NCBI GenBank assembly: GCA_037367355.1
Contig: CM074702.1
Coordinates: 2,480,001-2,544,000, forward strand
Reading direction: 5' to 3'
DNA length: 64,000 nt
Source: Neoscytalidium dimidiatum
Taxonomy: Eukaryota > Ascomycota > Dothideomycetes > Botryosphaeriales > Botryosphaeriaceae
The notes beneath the pieces are model-generated. The model worked only from the letters and a program-made list of their open reading frames with translations. It did not search any database and was not told where the DNA came from. This document shows, in pieces, positions 42,045-53,034 of the stretch (the stretch's first letter is position 1; every line of letters begins with the position of its first letter). The translations under genes were made by a program, and so were the position numbers.

Positions 42045-44799
42045 ATGGTCGGGACACGGAATTCCCGGCATCCATCGGCGGCCAATCTGGTTCACCTGCC
42101 TTCCAGTGGCCAGCCCGAGAGAGATCCTTCCGTGATTGAAACCACGGCAAGATCTATAAAAATGGAGGCACCCTCTCAATTGTCCCAACAGGATCCCCAG
42201 AGCCGGTCCAGTAAGGTTGTCACGATGCTACTTCGAGCCCATGCTGACTCGCTACAGCGACTGCGATCCCGGACAACCTTGCCATCGAGAATCTTGGTCG
42301 GGGTGTCAAGGAGTTGGTCCAAGCAATCAACAAGATCGAACAGTTGGGTATCACAAAGGTGGCGGGTGATACTCCAAAGATCGTTGTCGTCGGTGACCAG
42401 TCCACCGGCAAGAGCTCTGTAATCAATGCAATCTCCGGAATCCAGGTGCCTCGTAGCAGCGGCACCTGCACCCGCTGCCCCATGCAAATTACCCTGACGG
42501 AGAACAAAGAGCCTAATGCTCGTTGGCGTTGCGAAATCACCCTTCGAAGGGAGTTTGCCTATGATCCGCAGCGCGTCGCTTTCTCCACGAACCAGAAGCT
42601 GCCGCACTTCTATCCCTGGGACGAACAAGATTCGCCTGAGACGGTTCGATTCAAGACTGTCTACAACAAGAAGGAGCTCCAGCACGTCATCTATCAGGCG
42701 CAACTGGCAACGCTGAACCCGGGGGCCGATCCGACAACCTTTGTGTCGATGCCTGAAGTGGCCATAGGTAGTGGTCATTACGAGGTCCAATTCTCTCCAA
42801 ACCTCGTCTGCCTGGATATTTCCGCCCCGGATCTCCCCAACCTATCCTTCTACGACCTCCCGGGCGTGATCAGTCAGACCGAAAGTGGCAGCGATCCTCA
42901 CTTAATCAAACTTGTCAAGCAATTGGTAAAGCGCTATGTGGCAAAGGACAACGCACTGGTTCTCCTAGCTTGCTCCATGGAGAACGATATCCAGAACTCG
43001 AGCGCCGCTGGCCTTCTGCGCAAGTACGGCGCGATAGATCGTTGTCTGGGAATCCTCACCAAACCCGATAGGCTTCCTCGTGGTGATCCGGTCGACCGTT
43101 GGGAAAGCATCCTCAGAGGCGACGCCTTTCGGCTTGGCCATGGGTATCACGTTGTGCGTAACCCGTCCCAGGCGGACCTGGACGGTGGTATGGATCATGC
43201 CGCTGCCCGCAAGATGGAGGCTGAGTGGTTCCGAGGTATGAAACCGTGGTGCGATCGCTTTCTGCCCTTCAATGACCGGTTCGGTACGGAGAAGCTCCAG
43301 GACAAGCTATCGCAGATGCTAGCCGTTCAGATCCTTCAGAGCCTGCCCAAGATTCACGAGAGAGTTCAAGAACAGCTGTCAAAAATCGGCGCCGAGCTCG
43401 TACACCTGCCCGACCCTCCTACTACAGACGCGCTCAGGATTGTCTTGGACGTGATCAATGACTTCACGGGCAAAGTCTCCCGGCAGATGGAAGGCGACCA
43501 CCCCGAGAACCAATTTCGGCTGGCATGGAGAGGCCTCAGGAACCAGTTTCGCGAGGCTATCACCGCCCAAAGGCCAACAATGCTAGTGAGAACCGCCGGC
43601 GACGTCGATGAAGCGCGAAAGCTCCGAGCAAGTTCAAGCATGCCCCAGACCCAGAGTTCCAGCTTCACGAGCATAAGGCAGGTTATTTCACTTGACGACT
43701 CGGATAACGAGCGATCCGCAAGTATCCAGCCTACCCCTACCAAAAAGAGAAAGGTTGCTTCCGACAGCACTCCATCTCGCCGGAGTGGCGCTGATGAGTA
43801 CACCAAGAGATTTGATTTGGAGTACATTAAAAAGACCCTAGACGACCTCTCGTCCTCCGATATTCCAGGCGAAATAGACCCTAAAGCCGTCAACCATCTC
43901 AGGCTCCTGACAATCCAGCATTGGGATGTGCCGACAAGGTCTTTCCTTGATGGCCTCTACACCTCCCTTCGCAGCACAATCAACCAGGCTCTAGACGACA
44001 CTCTGAAGGCTTGGAAGACCACCGAGCTTTCTCGCGAAACGGCAAGGTTTTCCCAAAGTTTCTTGAATGTGGCATTCAGTGAACAGAAGAACATGGCTGT
44101 TCCGCGGGCCTTCAAGCTGGAAAAGCACAAGCCCTTCACCGAGAATGGCCCAGCTCTTGAACTTAACGAGAAGAAAGAGCTCGAGATTTTCCAGAATGCA
44201 CGGATCCAAGCGCGCACAAATGTCTATTTTGACGAGCTTGATGCATCCACGGGCAAGCAGACTTCCAAGGCCGAGCGCCAGAAGAAGGCCAATGATGTCA
44301 ACTTTAGAGCGCAGCTTGGCCCAGACCCTTATGCTCGGGAGGTAACAGCCATGTCCAAAATTCGAGGATACTACAACGTGGCATCCATGCGTTACGTTGA
44401 CGCAGTTGTGATGGGTATTCAAGCAGAGCTCTTTGAAACGCTCAAGAACGACCTCAAGAACGAGCTCCTCACCGTCCTTGGTGTAACAGGAGAGAATAGT
44501 AAGTTAGGAAAGCACCGCGTCTTTTCCGACCACTCACTGATTATTTCGTAGGTCAGGATACATGCGCCCGCTTGTTGGCCGAAGACCCTGCCCGTGAGAT
44601 GCGGCGTCGCGCATTGAAGGCTGACAAGGACAAGCTGGTCGCCGCACTGGACTGCCTCCAGGAGTTGGACCAAAAGTATCAGCAAGGTGTCCCCTCTGCG
44701 TCCACACAAACCAACGGCGCCGGTGGTTCTTTTGCTGCACAAGTAGGACCATCTCGCGGTGCTGTGGTTGATGATGAGATGGAGTTGACAGAAGCTTGA
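42045..44799 (+). CDS. Dynamin-family large GTPase with internal nuclear-signal-like motif
   Basis: Exons 42045-42210, 42258-44498 and 44552-44799, 884 residues. GTPase motifs: G1 GDQSTGKSS (101-109), G2 region PRSSGTCTRCP, G3 DLPGVI, G4 TKPDR. The middle/stalk region and a C-terminal GED-like helical part (YYNVASMRYVDAVVMGIQAE) follow, as in Mx/Vps1-type dynamins. It lacks a pleckstrin domain and a long proline-rich tail. Between stalk parts lies a Ser-rich disordered insert containing PTKKRKVASD (about residue 550), similar to a classical monopartite nuclear localisation signal. Fungi have many such Mx-like GTPases of unknown role besides Vps1 and Dnm1; this appears to be one of them. The first exon encodes a disordered N-terminus. 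Confidence 0.88.
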
Positions 44800-45958
44800 G
44801 AGCACAGTACCTCCAACTATACCGCTGCGTCCCCAGGATCAGTTCCTGCATGACATAGTTTCCGGACAAACTGACGATACCCAACTGAATTGGTGGGAGG
44901 TGATATTTGGATCAGCTGGGCGTTGAGGCCAGATCTCTCAAGACATGATGCTCGGCACCTCAGGTGCCTCATCTTGTTTGCTCTGCCTTGTTCTTCCCAG
45001 ATGCATTATTCACTTCACCGGAAAAAAGGTGTTGGAACACACGGCGGCACGGGAACTGATACCGATTGCTTTCAATGAATTAGAGCATGAAACGGCCGTG
45101 GTTCCGCTGACTTGAGATTGCCCTTATTGATCCAGTTGTGGAGCATCATGAACTTTGGTATGTAGATTTTATCGGCGGGATTCTTTCCCCTTGCGCACAC
45201 TTCGGCTGCTCTGGGAGCTTTTACGGTATTCTCTGGACCGGCGCAGTTACGGAACAAAGGCTTCTAGCTAGGATTTCACGGATTTTGGCCGTGAACAGCG
45301 ATAGGCGGCTTTCCCGCAAAGAAACGCAAGACAGTTGATGTAGAATTCTGATAGAAGAGGGTGGAAGCAATTATCCTTCGAACTGACAGCTGCTTCAGGC
45401 AAATGTCGCACGTCAAATTGCTGCGGTCGTCCGGACGCAAACGTAGTGAGACTAGGGGACATATGTAAGATATTAAAAACACCCTTTTTACGCATCGCTC
45501 CCCGACTTGCACTACGTTGGCTTCGCCCAAACAAACGCGCGTATATATACCGAACTCGCGGCGCCACTTACCGCATCAAGTAAACGGCCGGTGCGGGAGC
45601 TTAATCGATATGATAACAGCCGAAACGAACATGGATGCCTATATATGTCATCCCCCGCCGCGCCGAGCGTCACCACTCCAACCCCACCTTCCAGGTCGCA
45701 TCCACTCGTCAATGACTGCTGCGATAACCAGATGATCCGCCGCCGGCGCAGCCCTCCGCTGGGCCGCCCACCCCCTCGGGTTGGCTGCTGATAGAAAGGG
45801 GCATTGATAAAGAGCTGCACATAGATTCTGCCCCGCATGATTTCTGACGTCTTAAACCCCTCTGTTGCTCTCGTACTTCCACTTCTCTTCAATTGTCTCC
45901 CCCTTCTCTTCTCCAGTTTCTAGTATAGCACAAGTCGATCGTGAACCACCAACAAACA
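44800..45958. other. Intergenic region before the amidase gene
   Basis: 1.16 kb. Holds the 3' UTR of the dynamin gene and the promoter of the amidase. A GCGTATATATACC TATA-like box lies at about 45539-45551. Short open frames in 45268-45892 on both strands are unsupported. Confidence 0.5.
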
Positions 45959-47752
45959 ATGGGCAACCAAAACTGGCAAGAAACCGCCGCGGCCAAGCGC
46001 GCCGCGATCCTGGCTTCGATTCCCAAGGAATACATCATCGCGGACCTGCCGACGCCGGAGCAGCAGCGCAACGTGACTGGCACGTTCGTGCACCAGTACC
46101 TCAGCGCGCGCGAGATCGATATCACGGAGACGGACGCGGCGGGCATCGTGGCCAAGACGACGACGGGGGCATGGACGGCGGTCGAGGTGACCAAGGCGTT
46201 CATCCACCGGGCGTCGATAGCCCATCAGCTGGTCAGCGCGCTCGGTCGTGGCAGCGAGCATCGAAAGGATTGAATTTGGTGCTGACGCGAACCCCCACAC
46301 AGACGCACTGCCTCCACGAAACCGCCTTCCCCGCCGCCCTCGAAGCCGCGGCGGCGCTGGACCTGCACTTCTCGCGGGCCAAAACGCCTCTCGGTCCGCT
46401 CCACGGGCTCCCCGTCTCGCTCAAAGACCAGTTCCACGTCAAAGGGCTCGAAACCTCCATGGGCGTGCGTAAACTTTCCCCTTCCATCCAAAACCCGACG
46501 AACAGAAACCATCCACTGATCGCTCCAAAAGTATGTGGGCTGGCTGGGCACCTTCGAAGGCCGCGCCCCGCACCCAAACTACCCGATAACCACCGAGTCC
46601 GTCATGGTGGCCGAGCTGCGCCGGCTCGGCGCCGTCATCTTCGTCAAGACCTCGGTGCCGCACACGCTCATGTGCGGCGAGACGGTCAACAACATCATCG
46701 GCTACACCCTCTCGCCCGCCAACCGCCTGCTCTCGTCCGGCGGCTCGTCCGGCGGCGAGGGCGCGCTGATCGCGCTCAAGGGGAGCCCGTGCGGCTTCGG
46801 CACCGACATAGGCGGCTCGATCCGCATCCCCGCCGCCTTCAATGGCATCTACGGGCTCAGGCCCAGCACGGGCCGCCTGCCCTACGAGGGCATGGCTAAC
46901 AGCATGGACGGGCAGAATAGCGTTCTGAGCGTCGTGGGGCCATTGGCGGGTAGCGTCGCGAGCTTGCGATTGCTGGTGAAGGCGCTGCTGGGAGAGAGGC
47001 CGTGGGACGAGGATCCGATGGTGGTGGAGCTGCCGTGGCGCGAGGAGAAGGAGCAGGCCGTCTCGGGGAGCGGGGCGAAGAAGCTGAAGTTCGGCGTGAT
47101 CAGGGACGACGGCGTCGTGGGCGTCACGCCTCCGGTCCGGAGGGCCGTCGAGACCGCGGTCGGGAAGCTGAAGGCGGCGGGCCACGAGGTGGTCGAATGG
47201 CAGCCCCCCTCGCACGCTGACATCCTCGAGTGCTGCGCCGCGACCTGGACTTACGATGGAGGCGCTGATACCATTGGCGCCTTCGCCCTCTCCGGCGAGC
47301 CACAAGCTCCCCACCTCACGCTCCCCTTCCCGGACCCGCAGCCGGAGGCCACTGCCTCCGCCATTGCCGCCAACAACATCCGCAAGCGCCGCCTCCAGAA
47401 GGCCTACCTCGACTACTGGAACAGCACTGGTGGCGTCGACGCCGTCATCTCCCCTGTCGCCCCTTTCCCTGCCGCCCGTCCTACCCTGTACAAGTATTAC
47501 GGATACACCATGTGGGTGAACCTGCTCGACTACACCAGCGTTGTCGTGCCTGTGACGAAGGTAGACAAGACGGTCGACATCGCAGATGCGGCGTATAAGG
47601 CGAGAAGCGATCTGGATGCTGAGACTCAGGCGAGCTACGATCCGCACATTTATGACGGGGCGTCGGTGGCCGTGCAGCTGGTGGGGAGAAGGCTGCATGA
47701 AGAGAAGATGTTGAGAGTAGCGGAGCTGGTAGATGAGATTTTGAAGAACTAA
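45959..47752 (+). CDS. Acetamidase-type amidase (amidase signature family)
   Basis: Exons 45959-46231, 46303-46464 and 46532-47752, 551 residues; the start is the ATG encoding MGNQNWQETAAAKR. Introns restore AHQL-THCLHETAFP and TSMG-YVGWLGTFEG. The Ser-cisSer-Lys triad is visible: Lys132 in VSLKDQF, the Gly/Ser motif SSGGSSGGEGAL (213-224, cis-Ser about 217), and nucleophile Ser241 in GTDIGGSIRIPA. Such enzymes hydrolyse acetamide or other small amides to acid and ammonia for nitrogen supply (amdS-like). Length matches the fungal acetamidase group. Codon use is very GC-rich, producing long antisense open frames that are not real. No signal peptide, so probably cytosolic. Confidence 0.9.
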
Positions 47753-48980
47753 TAGATGGTGTTTATATGGTTGGCGAGAAAAGACTTGCCGGTGCTAGAA
47801 CAAGATACGCTTCGCTCAAAGCATTTTGTAAGCTCTTGGACTGGTCAGAGTGCTGTTTGTCATAGCGCAGCCAAGCATTTTTACTGACTTCAAGTCATTA
47901 CTCAAGGCGTGATTAACTGCAGTCAGAGATCACAGCTCTTGCGGGAGACAAAGATGGGATTGACCAACAGTATTCTAGATTGCCCAACCTAGTCATGTCA
48001 TTTGTTCATGTCGAACCTGACTCATCTCTTATTAGCGCGCATAATGGCAAAGATTGAATGTCGGCAAGGCTTGACTGGCGATGAACAGCCCTGGGCGTGC
48101 CATTGGCTACAGCAAGGATCTCGGATCAAGCAACTTGCCATCCTGACATTTTGAGCAGATCAACCCGATCGCGGTTTCATATCGGCTTCCAAGCACCCAA
48201 AGTATCGATAAAGTGGAGCAGGCAAGAACCAGAAGAGATAGCAACAGTGGTATATAGCATATATCGACAAGAAAAAAAAAATACTTATCCGGCAATCTCC
48301 TGGCGAATCAGGAGAAGTTGGTCAGATATGTCATATCGACAGGAAACGATGCGTGAAAGTTGAACAAAAGAGAAGAACAGAAAAGAAAAGAAAAGGAAAG
48401 GAAAGAGAAAGGGGGAACGTCCAATAGGTGTGCGTTTCAAGACGGTAGCGTCATAATACATGAAGAAAGCGATGTGGAAAAAGCGCCTTTGCACACCACT
48501 CGCACCTGTGAATTATTTTCCCATTCACCCTCCAACCCAAGAGGCAGCAGGTGGTTATCCAAAGAGCGCCAGAGAGGCAGAACGAAAAGATCCGTCATGA
48601 GAAAAGAGAATAACAGGTCCTACTTTTCGGGAATGGAATCAGTAGAATAAAGAAGACAAGAGTTGCCGATCTTTTGTGAGAAAGCATAAATTCTCAAGAT
48701 GAAACGATCCATCGCATGCCGGAGTTGCAGGGCAAGAAATGATGTGCGTGAGAACAAGAAAGTGAACTCCGGCAAAATGCATTTTGCGATTTCCATCGGT
48801 CGATCTCCAAGAGCCGGTTGCGCTACGCATTTCTCCAACCCCGATCTTCAATCAGTCAGCCGAGCAATAGCTGTCGAAAGGCATGTTGCCTCAAAGCACC
48901 CAAGCTTTTCGTGTCAAAATTGCAGTTCGTTCTCTTTAATTTTTGCTTTGATTTTCGATCCCTCGTCAGTTGCCATGTAG
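47753..48980. other. Convergent intergenic region, no gene seen
   Basis: 1.23 kb between the amidase (+) and the polyQ gene (-). Contains a purine-rich GAAAAG run at about 48367-48415. Small open frames on both strands lack recognisable sequence. Confidence 0.5.
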
Positions 48981-49502
48981 TCAGCCCCAACCTGGCGCTC
49001 CCGTCATGAAAGCGTCGGCGCCACCAACACCTCCAGGGTGCCCTTGTAGCTCGATGCCTTCCATTAAGCCCCCACTAGGGCCCACAGTTCCAACAACCGG
49101 GCCGCTGGTCTCGGCTAAGATTTGCGGTCCTTTCCTCCCTGGGTTCATTCCCGTCATGCTTTGCAAGCCCGGAAAGTGGGTAGAAGGATGCGTGGGACCA
49201 CCCATTCCCGGCCACGTTTGCGTATGTTGAGGTGGTGGTTGCTGAGTATGGGGTGTAGGTGGCTGAGAATGTGGGTGTTGCGGTTGCTGACCAGGTAATT
49301 GAGGCGTCCCAAGTGGCTGCTGCGATAGTTGTTGCTGAGTGAGTTGTTGCGGAGGCAGAGATTGGTGAAGCGGTGAAGGATGTTGCGGATGTTGCTGTGG
49401 ATGTTGAGTTTGCGGGTGATGTTGAGAAAGCTGCTGGTGTTGTCCGTGTTGTTGTTGTTGTTGTTGCTGTTGTTGTTGCTGCTGCTGCTGCTGCTGCTGT
49501 TG

Positions 49503-49548
<46 letters not shown>

Positions 49549-51451
49549 TGTTGCTGAAGCGTAGGAGTAGGCTGCTGTTGTTGCTGTTGCGGAGCGTTTT
49601 CAGGAGAGATAACTGTCTCTGCATCGGCATCGGCGTCTGCGTCTTCCTCATCTCCATCCTGATCAATGACATCAGTAGCGTCAGAGTCCACAATGCCGTC
49701 CCTTGAGCTTTGCGATGCAGAAAACCCATTCGGCCCAGCAGATGACTGCGGCATCAGAGTCGTTGGTGTACTCAACCCTCCTGTTGCACTCGTACCATTG
49801 ATACCCACATGGTGGACCGAAGCGCTAAGGACTTGGCCGCCGCAATTGATGGGCGTAGTACTGCCATTGGACATGTTCATGCTGCTGGTGCTAAGCGGTG
49901 TTGACGCTTGGACAGAACCTGTGCTTAGACTCCTCTGGTTTGCCAATCCAGCCATCGCCTTCTTGTTCTCCTTAACCACGGTGGTCCATTTCTCCATCAA
50001 TTTGTCATAGTCCCATGTCCTTGGGTCCAATCCCTGCCCCTGCTTCCCAGAAAGCTCCTTGAACGTGTCGCTGGTCACGGCGAGAGAGCTTCCGGGGCTC
50101 TGTACACCCAACGATCCATAAGCCGATGTCGCTGATGAAGCCATACCCATGTTGATCCACCGATTGGTCTTCAAAGTCTCAATCTCCTTCCTCGCGTTCG
50201 CCAGACTGCTCTCTGCCTCCCGTCTTGCCTCGTCTGCCCGGGTGTAGCTCCGTAAAATTTCCAGAGTCCAGGTCTCCTGCCGTTGCTTATCTGACAATGT
50301 CTTCCAATGGCTGTATGCTTCTTGGAGGTGTTGGAATAGGCGCGCAGGGTCGGGATCAAAACCGCCGAGCGGCGGAGTGGGAAGCGGAGACGTCGCACTA
50401 GCGGATGGGGTGGTAGCGAGAGGATTGGTTGCACCAAAAAGTTGAGTGTGTCTTTGCCGCTGCACCAATCGGTCGCGAATGTTCTTGTTGAGAGCATCGA
50501 ACTGCTTCTGGCCGGGTGGGCTTATTGACCACGACTCGGCGGTGGGGAAGGGCGTAGGCGAAAAGAGAGTTGCGGGAGCGGGGAGGATGTGCAGACATAA
50601 GGATGGGAAGCTGAGGGTATAGGGATCGAAGTCGAAAAGATTGAGGCCTGCCGAGCGAGCACTGCGAAATGTCAGCGATTGCTTCTCCAGAAATCGTGCA
50701 GAAGTCCCAATTGAGTGGTGCCGAAGGGGTAAAAGTGGGCCGCGCACCTTGCGTCCCTCACGCTGGCCAGGACCTCTTTCAATGCCAGTTCAGCGGCCTT
50801 GCCGTGGTCCAGTTCGTCGGCCAGCATCTGCCTGTTCTCCAAGCCCCGCTTCTGCAGCTCGTGCCGCGACTTGCCCGCCTCACTGCTCACGCTCGCCCGC
50901 GGAGGGAGGTTGTTGATGACGCCGGTCGAGGTCCAGGTGGGCTGGTTGAGCTGGAAGCGCAGCTTGTGGGTCTGGCTGAGGTTCAAGGTAGGGCTTTGGG
51001 CGACGGCCGGCGAAGCAGAGTCTCCCGAAACGCTGTGCGGCTGAGGCTGGGGCGGGAGTTGCTGCTGCGGAAGCTGCTGCTGGGAGTGCTGCTGGGGGGT
51101 GGGCTGCGGGCCCGGCTGGCTCTGCGGCTGCGAGACGGGTGTGGAGGCGGCACTGGAGTCGGACTTCTTAGCCAGCGAGTTGCGGGCCTGGCGGCGGGTG
51201 ATGCCTCCTCGCAGGCGGCGGATCTCGTCTACGTTGTGGATGCCATCGGGGGCCTTGGGGTTCTTGGGCTTGATGTACAGGTCCAGATGGCGGCCGAGGG
51301 ACGAGGAGGTGAAGGCCTGGTGGCAGAAGGGACAGTTCTTGTCCTTGGGAGCAGGCACCTTGGGCCCGGGCAGCGGTTGCTGCTGCTGGGGCTGTTGCTG
51401 CTGCTGCTGCTGCTGCTGCTCCTGCGAGCGCGGGGTGGGCTCGTCGGCCAT
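48981..51451 (-). CDS. PolyQ protein with N-terminal half-conserved zinc finger, unknown function
   Basis: Exons (- strand) 51451-50748 and 50661-48981; an 86-nt intron joins ASVRDA to SARSAGLNLFDF; 794 residues (an ATG six codons upstream is also possible). The N-terminus has a Q-run, then CPFCHQAFTSSSLGRHLDLY (Cys40, Cys43, His55), followed by KPKNPKAPDGIHNVDEIRRLRGGITRR, a conserved-looking basic block. The finger resembles UBZ/Rad18-type fingers, but the fourth ligand position is Tyr59. The middle contains YDKLMEKWTTVVKENKKAMA-like helices. The C-terminal 200 residues are low-complexity Gln/Pro/His with an uninterrupted 36-Gln tract. A transcription or chromatin role is inference from composition only; I recall similar fungal proteins without assigned function. 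Confidence 0.8.
49449..49556 (-). repeat. CAG/CAA trinucleotide tract encoding 36 glutamines
   Basis: 108 bases of mixed CAG and CAA codons read on the - strand without interruption. Pure CAG runs of up to about ten units alternate with CAA, which should reduce but not abolish slippage. A candidate length-variable site between strains. Confidence 0.9.
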
Positions 51452-51530
51452 GGGAGAGCTCTGGTGCAAGGATTGGGTGGAGAGGGGAGCGGTGCGTTCA
51501 GCAGGCCTCGGCGTGCGTGGGCCGCTGGTG

Positions 51531-51588
51531 CAGGCGCAGGCACAGGCACAGGCACAGGCGCAGGCGCAGGCGCAGGCGCAGGCGCAGG
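51531..51588. repeat. Hexanucleotide tandem repeat (CAGGCG/CAGGCA)
   Basis: About nine to ten tandem units of CAGGCG or CAGGCA in the upstream region of the polyQ gene, 80-140 bases before its start codon. Confidence 0.85.
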
Positions 51589-51654
51589 TAGGCCTTGCGG
51601 GCTCCTCGGGGGGGGCGGGGCGCGAGGTCGAGACGGGCGGCGGCGAGGAAGACG

Positions 51655-51711
51655 GACGGCGACGGCGACGGCGACGGCGACTGCGACTGCGACTGCGACT
51701 GCGACTGCGGG
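51655..51711. repeat. Hexanucleotide tandem repeat (GACGGC then GACTGC)
   Basis: About four GACGGC units pass directly into about five GACTGC units, differing by one base, suggesting stepwise expansion. Confidence 0.85.
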
Positions 51712-51734
51712 TGCGGATGGTGCTGCCACAGGTT

Positions 51735-51774
<40 letters not shown>
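51735..51774. repeat. Heptanucleotide tandem repeat (AGCGGTC)
   Basis: Nearly six perfect copies of a 7-bp unit. The period is not a multiple of three, so it is unlikely to be coding. Confidence 0.9.
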
Positions 51775-51953
51775 CCCGTCATGACGGCTCGTGGCAGGCT
51801 CGGGCATTTTGTGGTTTTTGATGCATTTTTATCTGGGGGCGCGCTCTCCTGAAGGTCGTCTGTGCTGGGGCCGGGCCTCAGTTCGCATTCTGGCGGCAAG
51901 GATCAGCCATGCTATCTATCGCTCGCCGTGTCCGCTGGCTGCCCCCCTCGACC

Positions 51954-51998
51954 CCAGCACCAGCACCAGCACCAGCACCGGGACCGGGACCGGCACCA
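51954..51998. repeat. CAGCAC / GGGACC short tandem repeats
   Basis: Four to five CAGCAC units followed by GGGACC-type units, in the same upstream region. Confidence 0.75.
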
Positions 51999-53034
51999 AG
52001 TGCCCGGCGCGCGCGTGCTCTCTCGCTCGCTCGCAGACGGCAGAAATGCGCGAATGCCTCCCCCGCGGACTGACTCCCAGCGCCAATCGCCCATCCCGGC
52101 CCGGCCCAGCGCCGCGTCTCGCCCAATGGCGCGTGTTTACCTTTTGCCGCTCCAGGCATTCTGTTGTACTGTACATATGGCCGCCCGGCTTTCATGCAGT
52201 CGCACTCGCATACAGTACAGGCACCGCACCAGCACCGGCAGCCCTCGTCGACCACGTCAGCAGCGCTCCAAAGCCAGCCAAAGCCAGCCAAAGCCACCCG
52301 TCACCGCGCGCCCTCGACGCCCACCCGTCTTCCCCGACCAGCTCCCCCATCCAGCTCCCCGTCACCCATCCACCCTGTCACCCCGTCATCCCGTCCTTGC
52401 CTCCACCTGCCGCCTGCCGCCTGCCGCCTGCCGCGCGTCGGAGCCACCTGTTGGCCACCAGCGAACTTCCCGCTCCGGCCCGCCCCTGACTGTGCCGCGC
52501 GCGCCCATGCTCCAAGACCAATCGTCCCGGGGATCGCTGACCTGAACCCCGTCTGTGTTGCTTCATTTTATCCTTATTTTTTTTTTTTAATCCCCCTTCG
52601 TTCGCCAGAACTCGCTGAGACGTCTCCAGAGCCGACTGTGCCATTGGGCCGGAGGCAGCTGTCCTGCGCTGCAGCTTAGCCCCTGCAGGCCAAGCTTAGC
52701 GCTGCCCCAAACAGGTTTGGCTCTGCTCTTCCAATAGTCTGATCACCGTACTGCTACGTCTTATATCCGAGTCCTCTGTGGGTGCCGACCTTCAGGAGGT
52801 CGACCTTTGCTTCGCCCATCCTTTGCGGTCGCGAGCATACGGACGAAGGGAGTTCAAGTTGGGCATCCATGCAATTCTTAGCACTCCATTGCCACCCAGC
52901 TGCTCGTTGCTAGGCCACCTTACCAACATAGGCCGTCGTCCAAAGTGTAAGACTAATGGTCTCGAGAACTACTTGATAGGGCCATGTGTCGCATTAGTAC
53001 TAGGCTCAAGCTCTCCCGCTTCACGGACCAGGAC

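Larger units (their letters stand above)
51452..53034. promoter_or_regulatory. Long upstream region of the polyQ gene with tandem repeats
   Basis: 1.58 kb between the polyQ gene start and the end of the ABC-F gene. GC-rich. Contains several unrelated short tandem repeats (see the separate repeat entries) between about 51530 and 52000, and AAAGCCAGCC units near 52268-52296. A long T-run lies at about 52578. Open frames on the + strand here (for example 51791-52489) are low-complexity and unsupported. Confidence 0.5.

Noticed and set aside
40716..42139. Several + strand open frames in the dynamin upstream region
   Set aside because: Overlapping frames with biased composition, no motifs, and they run into a CT-rich leader with a likely intron.
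46439..47698. 419-codon open frame on the - strand
   Set aside because: It is antisense to the amidase in GC-rich codons; low-complexity Arg/His/Gly sequence with no family resemblance.
50669..51736. 355-codon open frame on the + strand
   Set aside because: Antisense of the polyQ gene first exon and its repeats; composed of Gly/Ala/Leu runs created by the repeats.
51791..52679. Proline/serine-rich + strand open frames
   Set aside because: They come from short tandem repeats and GC-rich DNA; three overlapping frames are equally open, as expected by chance.
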